Source: Chara braunii (lineage: Eukaryota; Streptophyta; Charophyceae; Charales; Characeae). Taken from it: a stretch of DNA of 31,411 nucleotides. The notes beneath the pieces are model-generated. The model was given only the letters and a program-made list of their open reading frames with translations. It was not told the origin of the DNA and made no database searches. Where the stretch lies: assembly GCA_003427395.1 (NCBI GenBank), contig BFEA01000161.1, positions 1,663,148-1,694,558 on the forward strand, in the 5' to 3' direction. Both the position numbers and the translations under genes were made by a program. Of this stretch, positions 10,122-16,338 are shown piece after piece; position 1 is the stretch's first letter; each line of letters begins with the position of its first letter.

Positions 10122-10366
10122 GTTTAAACCACTACTACCGTCTTCACCCAAGCAGAACACCTGGCCGTTGTCACTGTACCGAGACTGACAGTTGCACCAA
10201 ATACAGCCATAATGACCAGGCATTCTACTTCAATGGGAGAAGGCGGTAGCCGGTGTGGAGGCTGTAGCTGAAAGGGGCATATGTCAGGCTTCTGAGAGTG
10301 GAAGGCTCTGCACAAAACTGTCACTACACTGTAGCGCTTAATATCAGAAATTCTGTATACCTTGAC
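10122..10366. repeat. First copy of a duplicated inverted-repeat element (family M3)
   Basis: It begins GTTTAAACC, then CTACCGTCTTCACCC, and shares with the copy at 10,558 the block CTGAAAGGGGCATATGTCA through GGCTCTGCACAAAACTG (10,268-10,326 versus 10,681-10,739, about three mismatches). This copy lacks the right inverted terminus and retains the uninterrupted GCGCTTAATATC that is broken by an insertion in the second copy. Confidence 0.7.
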
Positions 10367-10371
10367 CATCC

Positions 10372-10478
10372 GCCAGCCTGCTCGAACTCTGGACCAACTG
10401 CCACCCTTCTAGAACTGCGGAGGCTCTGCGAGCAGGCTGGCCCAACTGCCACCCTTCTAGAACTGCGGAGGCTCTGCG
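10372..10478. repeat. 48-bp tandem repeat with a 13-bp inverted repeat
   Basis: A 37-bp sequence (10,394-10,430) beginning CCAACTGCCACCCTTC recurs exactly at 10,442-10,478. GCCAGCCTGCTCG at 10,372-10,384 is perfectly complementary to CGAGCAGGCTGGC at 10,429-10,441, so the first unit is framed by a potential stem. Identity of the units points to a recent duplication. Confidence 0.85.
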
Positions 10479-10557
10479 CTAACTGTTTAATATGTCTGAT
10501 CGAAAATCTAGCGAACCCAGTCAGTTCGTAACATGTCAGGTTCCGTACATGATTCAT

Positions 10558-10841
10558 GTTTAAACCACCAGTCCAGGAGAGGGTGCCTACTACCGCGTTC
10601 ACCCGAATAGAACGCCCTGTCATTCTAGGGAAACTTGCAGCCTACTTGGGAGAGGGCGGTAGTAGGTGTGAAGGTTGTACCTGAAAGGGGCATATGTCAG
10701 CGTTCTGAGACTGGAAGGCTCTGCACAAAACTGTCACTAGCGCTTATACCAGCACCTCCAGCAAACCCGGGTCTTGTTAAAAAAAAAAAAAAAAAAAAAA
10801 ATCTGTATGCCTTGGGCGTTCTATTCGGGTGAAGACGGTAG
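10558..10841. mobile_element. MITE-like element (family M3) with 27-bp TIRs, second copy
   Basis: The 27 bp at 10,590-10,616 (core TTCACCCGAATAGAACGCC) are complementary to 10,815-10,841 with two mismatches. GTTTAAACC lies just outside at 10,558. Its interior duplicates the copy at 10,122 but is interrupted at 10,747 by an A-tailed insertion. There is no coding capacity and no clear target duplication. Confidence 0.7.
10747..10800 (+). mobile_element. A-tailed insertion inside the M3 element
   Basis: TACCAGCACCTCCAGCAAAC then CCGGGTCTTGTT and a long A run interrupts the GCGCTTA..TCTGTAT junction that is uninterrupted in the sister copy. The same sequence, with changes, forms the right arm of the foldback element near 13,519-13,565 (TACCAGCACTTCTAGCATC, CCCGGTTTG, then an A run). 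It is therefore a small mobile module with a poly(A) end. Confidence 0.65.
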
Positions 10842-10917
10842 CCAAATTTGTGGCCGCGTACAAGGAAGCCGTGCTTGCAAGGTACTGCCCTCTCTGCAGC
10901 CTGCAGCTGAGTCAATC

Positions 10918-10942
10918 CGTGGGGACCACGTGCTAAGAACCA
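10918..10942 (-). repeat. Family S 3' module, isolated fragment
   Basis: GGGGACCACGTGCTAAGAAC is the reverse complement of the conserved module at 11,752 and 11,823. No poly(A) is attached. Confidence 0.7.
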
Positions 10943-11019
10943 GGCATTCGATAGGGAAAGTCCTTAGAACTGACCATCTTCCTTGTGCACAGCCATGGAA
11001 TTAGCGGCTTCCTTTTTCT

Positions 11020-11532
11020 TTCTTTTTTTTTTAAAGCCCAGGTTGTTGTAGAGGCTGGATTACAGACACATGAGAGTCACCTCCGGCAATCGGCCCCTGC
11101 TTGAACAGGCAGCTCATGCATGACAAGTGTGTGTAAATTACATGTTCTTTTCGAGGAGCGCTTTCTTTTGCATGGATGCCTGGCTGGGGTAGCGCAAGGC
11201 CAGTTGCTGGGAGTCCTTCATCTGCACAGGAGAGCGTGCAAGAGGAGGCTGCAATGGTCCCCTCGCTCCAGTACATAACACTCCGCATGCAATGGGTATC
11301 TTTCTGGACCAGGTGCATTTGGACGAGTCCTTCAGTTTGATTGTGTTGGGTTCATAAAGCGTCCAAACACATGTAGAATGTCGTGTAGTGGAGCGACACC
11401 CATACTAGACTCTGGTTTAACTGCAGCCTTCAGAGCCTCATTTCTCCTACCTGAATTTCTGCGATGCATCACAAAAGCGGAATGGGCACATTGTTATCAG
11501 TTCAATATCTGATTAAATTTGCTGTCCATCTC
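11020..11532. other. Gene-free stretch with a GTTGTTGTAGAGGC module
   Basis: A pyrimidine-rich tract (11,010-11,030) ending AAAGCCCAG is followed by GTTGTTGTAGAGGCTGG (to 11,058), shared with 15,949 and 18,300. In the first it reads in frame as a short peptide ending QVVVEA, as in the other two, but a stop follows after about 20 codons. The rest of the stretch shows nothing I can name. Confidence 0.45.
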
Positions 11533-11692
11533 ACCCGAAGCTGGGTAATGGCCCCGGTATCTCATTTTGTTCTGTATATGTTTCAATTTGTGGGGGCCAA
11601 CTCGTGCTGGGAGCCCGTGCAGGGAGCCCGGTTCCCAGCACGACTGGCCGAAAAAAGAAAGGAAGAAAAGAAAAAAAAAGAAGGAAAGAAAC
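11533..11692 (+). mobile_element. Dispersed repeat (family S), plus-strand copy
   Basis: CCCGAAGCTGGGTAATGGC matches the start of the 7,817 copy. The element continues to GAGCCCGGTTCCCAGCACG and ends in an A/G-rich tail from about 11,651. The CGAATAGA segment seen in other copies is missing, so this copy is deleted near its 3' end. Confidence 0.6.
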
Positions 11693-11744
11693 GACCCGTG
11701 GTCCATTGGGTAAACGTTTTTTTCATATGTCTTCGCAAGCGACG

Positions 11745-11882
11745 CTGCACGCGGTTCTTAGCACGTGGTCCCCATGAATAGACTGGAGCATGTGTTTCAA
11801 AAAAAAAAAAAGAAGGAACACGCGGTTCTTAGCACGTGGTCCCCACGAATAGACTGGAGCATGTGTTTCAAAAAAAAAAGAA
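11745..11882 (+). repeat. Two tandem family S 3' modules, each with its own A tail
   Basis: The sequence GGTTCTTAGCACGTGGTCCC followed by GAATAGACTGGAGCATGTG and TTTC plus an A run occurs at about 11,751-11,811 and again at 11,822-11,880, with essentially one difference (CATGAAT versus CACGAAT). Both copies keep the poly(A), so a tail-inclusive unit was duplicated in tandem. Confidence 0.85.
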
Positions 11883-12163
11883 GGAAAAAAAGAAAAAAAG
11901 GAATTAAGAAGTGTCCTTATACGTGGCGCTCTAGGCCCTTTCCACCCAGCAGGCCCAAGGCGTGTCGCCGTGTCGGAATAAAATAGTTTTCGTATCATCT
12001 CTTTGAATAAACCGGGAAACGGGCTCGGCGTCCCTTACAAAAGATCACAGCAGGCCAAATCCTGTCCCCGGCAACTCCGGCCGGATACAGAACCGGACTG
12101 CAAAAAAGACTGTCCCAAGTAACACACAGAAATCCATCAATTATGAATGAAGAACAACCTCTA
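11883..12163. other. Gene-free spacer
   Basis: No repeats or frames of note apart from the purine-rich end of the preceding tail. Confidence 0.4.
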
Positions 12164-12217
12164 TGTAAACTTTTTTTTTTTTTTTTTTTTTTTGTTGTTG
12201 TTGTTGTTGTTGTAAAC
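12164..12217 (-). mobile_element. Tail-only insertion: T23(GTT)n between TGTAAAC duplications
   Basis: TGTAAAC at 12,164-12,170 and again at 12,211-12,217 encloses only a T run and about six GTT units. On the minus strand this is poly(A) next to (AAC)n. The 7-bp flanking duplication is what target-primed insertion would leave. An alternative is simple-repeat growth beside a chance repeat; part of the second copy overlaps the GTT pattern. Confidence 0.45.
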
Positions 12218-12489
12218 TTCTACCTAACCTGGTATGCTATCATTCAGAGGGCTAACAAGTTTAAGCAAGCTACTGGTAAAATTACAACTATGAATACAAG
12301 AAGGTAGTATCAAACTAACAGAGGAAAAATGACAATCACAATTAGAACCAGACATTATCAGAAATAACCTTTCCCTACAAGATTACGAAATTGCTGACTT
12401 TGTACGGGAAAAAGAGTCTCACAGGAAAAAGGACGAAAAAACCAATACCTGTTGTGGCAAAGGGAGTGGAGGTTTAAAACCACCAGTAC

Positions 12490-12510
12490 AAAAAAAACAA
12501 AAAAAAACAA
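12490..12510 (+). mobile_element. A-rich insert between CCAGTAC duplications
   Basis: Twenty-one bases of A with two internal C residues lie between CCAGTAC at 12,483-12,489 and CCAGTAC at 12,511-12,517. The intact family M1 terminus has a single CCAGTACCT-like sequence here, so the second CCAGTAC is a duplication made by the insertion. The body of any retroelement is absent. Confidence 0.55.
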
Positions 12511-12627
12511 CCAGTACCTTCTCCATATATGGCCCGCGGGCAGAAAAGAAATGGTCCGAAACAGAAAGCGGGCCACCAATCAAATTTATTATCAATGGTG
12601 GCCCCATCCGGCTTCGCTTCCGTGTAA

Positions 12628-13039
12628 GGGCCTCGCCACACCACTCTTGAAACCCGGTTTTCAAGAGTTGGAGCCGTCGCCACACAGCCACTTGAGAGTT
12701 GTGGCCCGAAAAGTCTTTCGAGAGTTGTCAGAACCTCGTTTCGAGAGTAGCTCTCGAAACTCCTAAACGCCCAGCCTGCAGCACCGCTTTTTTTTTCAAG
12801 CGTCCTCCCGAGGGCACTCGAAGGACTCTCGATTTTCGAGAGCTGTCAGGCCGTTATCCTGAGGCCATTCGGAAAAAACAAAGCTGTACGACTGTCGTTT
12901 TGCATTCTTTGTCCAACACCATCGCCCTTTCGAGAGTGCTGTGTGGCGAGGGGCCCGGAACTCTCGAAAACCCAACTCTTGAGAACGTCTGACAGCTCTT
13001 GAAAAATTTCCCCGTTTCGAGAGTGGTGTGGCGAGGCCC
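12628..13039. mobile_element. 412-bp MITE beginning GGGCCTCGC, TAA target duplication (family M4)
   Basis: The 26 bp at 12,628-12,653 (GGGCCTCGCCACACCAC, then TCTTGAAAC) are complementary to 13,014-13,039 with one mismatch. TAA flanks it on both sides (12,625-12,627 and 13,040-13,042). Its interior carries repeated TTTCGAGAG and CTCTCGAAA motifs in both orientations. There is no transposase frame. TIR start, length and 3-bp TWA duplication suggest PIF/Harbinger mobilisation. Confidence 0.85.
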
Positions 13040-13212
13040 TAACCCGGCGTGGAATTGATTTTCAAGTGAGGAAAGGTGCTGGTGGTTTGAACTTTAAACT
13101 AAAGAGTACTTCTGAGCCTCTTTTTCTTGATGCCGGGGTCAGCCGTTTTGCCTCCGTAGGCTGGGGCCCGCCAAAGGTCATGGCATGTTTACAGCCCCTT
13201 CCTTTTTTTTTT

Positions 13213-13566
13213 CTTTTTTTTTTTCAATGCAAAACAACCCGCGCTAATGCTAGGGGTGCTGATAAGAGCACTTCTCCTTTTTATCAGCGACTTCCTATCT
13301 ACTTTCAACGAAACAGTCCAGTGAAGACTCTGGCGGCGTGGTCCCACTAGCAAAGAGGATCGGATCGAATGCCTGAACCTGGACGAGTTTATGGAGATGT
13401 GCAGGAAATCGAGATTGAACTGCTTTTCTGTATCTCTGCATAAAACATAGCCAGCTTCGGGATAATTTCTATCCTATCCCCTTCGCTAGTGGGACCACGG
13501 CCCGGGTGTCTGCTCTTACCAGCACTTCTAGCATCCACCCGGTTTGTTTCTCTTAAAAAAAAAAAG
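13213..13566. mobile_element. Foldback element with T/A-run ends
   Basis: The left arm at 13,247-13,270 (ATGCTAGGGGTGCTG, then ATAAGAGCA) pairs with 13,511-13,534 at 21 of 24 positions. Inner arms at 13,337-13,358 and 13,478-13,499 (CGTGGTCCCACTAGC core) pair at 20 of 22. Pairing extends outward to a T11 run at left and an A11 run at right. The right arm resembles the A-tailed module at 10,747. A local GCTGATAA..TTATCAGC hairpin lies at about 13,257-13,288. Confidence 0.75.
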
Positions 13567-13770
13567 ACTCGAGGGATAGATCATCCCTGGACGTAATGGC
13601 AGTCAGATACATCTAGATCCGACTGTAAAATATACGACCAGATACATTAACCAAAGTTGACGAAAGTTGTTGTGCCTGCATGCTCTCAATTTTTGATCTG
13701 GATGCAAACCTTCTTCTAGGGAGTCAGCTATGTCTTCTACTGGCTCTGATTTCGTGGTCCCAAACCGGAC
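13567..13770. other. Short spacer between the foldback element and the next MITE
   Basis: No repeat or gene can be supported here. Confidence 0.4.
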
Positions 13771-13773
13771 TAT

Positions 13774-14188
13774 GGGCCTCGCTGCACTACTCTAGACTCT
13801 CGAAATATTTTGAGAGTTCGTCTAGCGTTGTCAGAGAGGCTAGACTCTCGAAATACCCGCCTTCGCTGCACTTCCTCTATGAACTGTTACACTAGATGAA
13901 CTCTCCAAACCCTGCGCCTCGTCCCACTCGACAGAAGAGCTGCAGCACTGCACTACGGGACAAAGTCTGGCCGCCGGGACAGGAGGTCCACTCTCGAAAA
14001 ACCAGCGGGTCGGCGGCCAACTCCCGAGGACACTTGTGAATCCGCGTTTTGCAGGCGGGCGACTCTCGACGTTTCGAGAGTGGCGATGACAGCTCTCGAT
14101 GGGGTTTCGAGAGTTTCCCGATCGAGAGCAAGTGCAGCGACTTCGCACTGTCGAAAATTCGAGAGTCTAGAGTAATGCAGCGAGGCCC
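13774..14188. mobile_element. 415-bp MITE beginning GGGCCTCGC, TAT target duplication (family M4)
   Basis: The 31 bp at 13,774-13,804 (GGGCCTCGCTGCACTAC, TCTAGACTCTCGAA) pair with 14,158-14,188 with one mismatch. TAT flanks both sides (13,771-13,773 and 14,189-14,191). The first nine bases match the copy at 12,628, but the TIRs then diverge (CGCTGCA versus CGCCACA), so the two belong to related subfamilies. The interior again carries many CTCTCGAAA / TTTCGAGAG motifs. Confidence 0.85.
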
Positions 14189-14191
14189 TAT

Positions 14192-14314
14192 AGCCCCCTA
14201 TCCACTACTCTCCAAATGTGCAAACTCGGAATGAATCTTCCCCTAGGACATGGCAAGATACACCGCCGTGTTTTTTTGCCTTTTGTGCATGTCTAGAGTA
14301 GTGGAGCCAACCCT
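14192..14314. mobile_element. About 120-bp miniature inverted-repeat element
   Basis: TCCACTACTCTCCAAATGTG (from 14,199) plus CAAA pairs imperfectly with GTGCATGTCTAGAGTAGTGG (14,286-14,305). CCACTACTCT resembles the subterminal CACTACTCT of the M4 element next door, so this is probably an internally deleted relative. Confidence 0.55.
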
Positions 14315-14352
14315 CCTTTTTTTTGTTGTTGTTGTTGTTTCTTTCTTTCAGC
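14313..14352 (-). repeat. T run plus (GTT)n tract
   Basis: A T8 run followed by five GTT units and TTTCTTTCTTTC. It repeats the tail design seen at 1,797 and 12,171. Confidence 0.7.
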
Positions 14353-14433
14353 CACTTCTTCGAGGCTCTCCACACAGGCTGTAGACAGCTGTCAGAAAAA
14401 AATTGAAAGTCGGCCGTCAACAATTTACCCCCC

Positions 14434-14826
14434 CCTTAGCCACACAGGCTGTCCAGGGGCAAGGTTGTTTTTGGTCATATGGCCAAATGGACTCCAATGG
14501 ACTCCACCTGCCTTTCCACAGGGCACACAGCCGTCACCGAACAGTCCCTGACAATGCAAAATGCAAATTCGAACGCAATTCTCGAAAGGTAGGCGCGTGG
14601 GGCACTTTCGAATTTTCCAGCGAAGGGGGGGGGGGGGGGGGGGGGGGGGGAAAAAAGGGGGGGGGGGGGGGGGGGGGGGTGGAGGAAATAATGGGGGAGG
14701 GTGGCTGTCGAGTGTACCATTCTGACACCTGTCGAAGAAATGTTTTTGGGCCGCAATTCTTTGAAAATCTGTGTGGCGATGCAAAATTGTTGAAAACCTG
14801 GTTTTCGACAGCCTGCGTGGCGAGCC
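14434..14826. mobile_element. Degenerate MITE of about 390 bp (possible M4 relative)
   Basis: GCCACACAGGCTGTC at 14,439-14,453 pairs with GACAGCCTGCGTGGC at 14,807-14,821 with one mismatch, and the right end continues as GAGCC, the complement of the GGCTC start expected of an M4-like terminus. The left terminus is eroded to CCCTTA. A CTCTCCACACAGGCTGT copy lies outside at 14,367. No clear target duplication. Confidence 0.5.
14625..14679. repeat. Polypurine tract G26 A6 G23
   Basis: A 55-base all-purine tract within the degenerate MITE. Such runs can form G-quadruplex or triplex structures and are common sites of sequencing error, so the length is doubtful. Open frames crossing it are poly-Gly or poly-Pro artefacts. 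Confidence 0.9.
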
Positions 14827-14844
14827 TTTTATCCACTATTGGGC

Positions 14845-14963
14845 CTCGCTACACACGACTCTCCAAATGTGAAAAAGACAAAAATGTGGTGGGTGCATCT
14901 GGCCATGTTTGGAAGGAGGTTCATTCTCATTTTGCACATTTCGAGAGTGGAGTGGCCATGCCG
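14845..14963. mobile_element. About 120-bp miniature of the M4 type
   Basis: The left end GGGCCTCGCTACACACGAC, TCTCCAAATGTG pairs imperfectly with CACATTTCGAGAGTGGAGTG (14,936-14,955) and GCCATGCC. It keeps the M4 terminus GGGCCTCGC but has almost no interior, so it looks like a deletion derivative. It is comparable in length to the element at 14,192. Confidence 0.6.
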
Positions 14964-15275
14964 ATTGACTGGCGAACAGGAGACTGAATTGTTCATCCCC
15001 ACTCTCATCCACTGCTGAGCTTTCCGTGTCTTTGCCAGCCTGTTCTGTTTTGCTGCGGCTTGCGATTTCTTGGAGGCCAGAACAACCACCATAAAATGAC
15101 CGTTGCAGTGAAGGACCAAGCTGTCAATGCCTGTCATAATATATTTCTAGGACCTACCACTGCAATGACTGCCATGAATTGTTTTCCCTTTTTTTTTTCT
15201 TTAATGAAATTATTTTTCTTTTGGTGCTTTTCTCTGGGAGTGCACAAGGACGTAAAAAAGCGGAGGAGGACATCG
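14964..15275. other. Gene-free spacer before the SINE
   Basis: No repeat identified apart from a T9 run near 15,190. Confidence 0.4.
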
Positions 15276-15726
15276 AGCGGCCTAGCTCAGTTGGTAAGGC
15301 ACCCAAGTTGCATTCAGGACGTCTTGGGTTCAATCCCCATTGGCCTCATGCACCTTCCTGGGCAAGCTTGGCGCCCGCCACCTAGAGATATGTCGTTGGT
15401 CCCCCCGAGTGGCATTGAGCAGAGACTGCTGATGTTCATAGGGGGAGGGGACCAGAGGGGAGGCACAGTGACTGGCCCATCGAAGAAGCTCGGTCCTGAT
15501 GCTACCGGCTGACCCCTGGCCGGTATCGCCCACCTGCTGTAGCAGGTATCACACCTGCTGGTGGGTGCAGCTCCCGCATGTTCCCTCGTTGGAGGCATGA
15601 GCACAGCGTGGCTGCTACGGGGTTCCTCGTGATACTACAATGACAATGAAAAAGGCCTGAAAGGCCGTCCTGTCCAGATTCGACAGGTAATTGAATTGGT
15701 TGGGCTTAAAAAAAAAAAAAAAAAAA
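15276..15726 (+). mobile_element. tRNA-derived SINE with poly(A) tail
   Basis: A tRNA-like head (15,276-15,348) contains TAGCTCAGTTGG (A box) and GGTTCAATCCC (B box) about 33 bp apart, the internal pol III promoter. It is followed by an unrelated body of about 360 bp and an A18 tail at 15,709-15,726. The head is not a working tRNA: the D-loop arm fits (GCTCAG..TTGGTAAGGC), but the acceptor ends do not pair well and the sequence runs straight into the body. The body includes short complementary segments around CACCTGCTGTAGCAGGT. No target duplication is evident. SINEs depend on a partner LINE for movement. Confidence 0.85.
15283..15337 (+). promoter_or_regulatory. Internal pol III promoter of the SINE (A and B boxes)
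   Basis: A box TAGCTCAGTTGG at 15,283-15,294 and B box GGTTCAATCCC at 15,327-15,337 match the eukaryotic tRNA-promoter consensus at essentially all positions. Confidence 0.85.
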
Positions 15727-15945
15727 GGGCACTGATAGCCTCCATGGCACACTTCACCATCGGACAGCTGGATCATCCCAGGCACGGTCTCAAGGTTAAA
15801 TCACCCGTACCTTTCCCAAATATCAGCCACAGGCCCCTCAACGCAAATTTTGGAGGCTTGCAACGCAACACAGGCCACTGATGGAATTTATCTCCCCCTC
15901 CCCCACCTCCCCCCCCCTCTTTCCCCCCTCCCCACCCCCACAAAA
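15727..15945. other. Spacer with a C-rich tract
   Basis: A C/T-rich run (about 15,893-15,940) dominates. No gene is supportable. Confidence 0.4.
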
Positions 15946-16250
15946 GTGCAGGTTGTTGTAGAAGCTGGCCACCAGGCATATGACAGGCCCCTCAGCAACT
16001 CGCCATTTGATCATCCGGATAGATTGCCTAGCCGGCCCCATATGAGACACCCTCCCACCCTTATTCATCATTATGATCCCTGGCGCATCCCTGCTCCCAA
16101 GGTCCTACCTTGAGTACATCCAGGATCATCACCCATTCTTGTGACCTTGACCGGACAGCGGTTATTGGCATCAGGGCTAAGCAGGTTCTTCGCCTCCCTC
16201 CCCAGCCTCGATTGAAGCACTATCGTACACTATTGTACAAGCCACGTTGT
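15946..16250 (+). pseudogene. Broken fragment related to 18,295-18,552, unknown protein
   Basis: It opens with a frame reading VQVVVEA, matching VRVVVEA at 18,295. Further on, in another frame (about 16,137-16,180), it reads CDLDRTAVIGIRA, matching NLDRTVVIGTRA near 18,493-18,530. The two matches are in the same order and at similar spacing, so both stretches derive from one coding sequence; here it is broken by a frameshift and stops (TGA at 16,111). I do not recognise the protein. A pyrimidine-rich tract ending in an AG lies before the conserved start, as at a splice acceptor. Confidence 0.5.
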
Positions 16251-16338
16251 ACCGAGCACTTCGTGCGCTAGGGGTAAGCATGTCATTACAAGTCCCACAG
16301 GCGAAGCGTAGTTTTTCCTGAATTCTTGCGGAGGTTAT

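Larger units (their letters stand above)
12472..13092. mobile_element. MITE-like element (family M1), disrupted by two later insertions
   Basis: The left end GTTTAAAACCACCAGTAC (12,472-12,489), continued by CTT after the A-rich insert, is complementary to AAGGTGCTGGTGGTTTGAAC at 13,073-13,092. Removing the nested 412-bp MITE with its 3-bp duplication and the A-rich insert with its 7-bp duplication leaves about 178 bp, near the 204 bp of the sister copy at 9,090, to which its interior aligns in reverse orientation. Confidence 0.75.

Noticed and set aside
14403-14987. Plus-strand ORF of 194 codons and its minus-strand shadows
   Set aside because: It crosses the G26A6G23 tract (poly-Gly or poly-Pro) inside MITE sequence.
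15276-15348. A functional tRNA gene
   Set aside because: The A and B boxes are good but the acceptor stem does not close well, and the sequence continues into a SINE body with a poly(A) tail.
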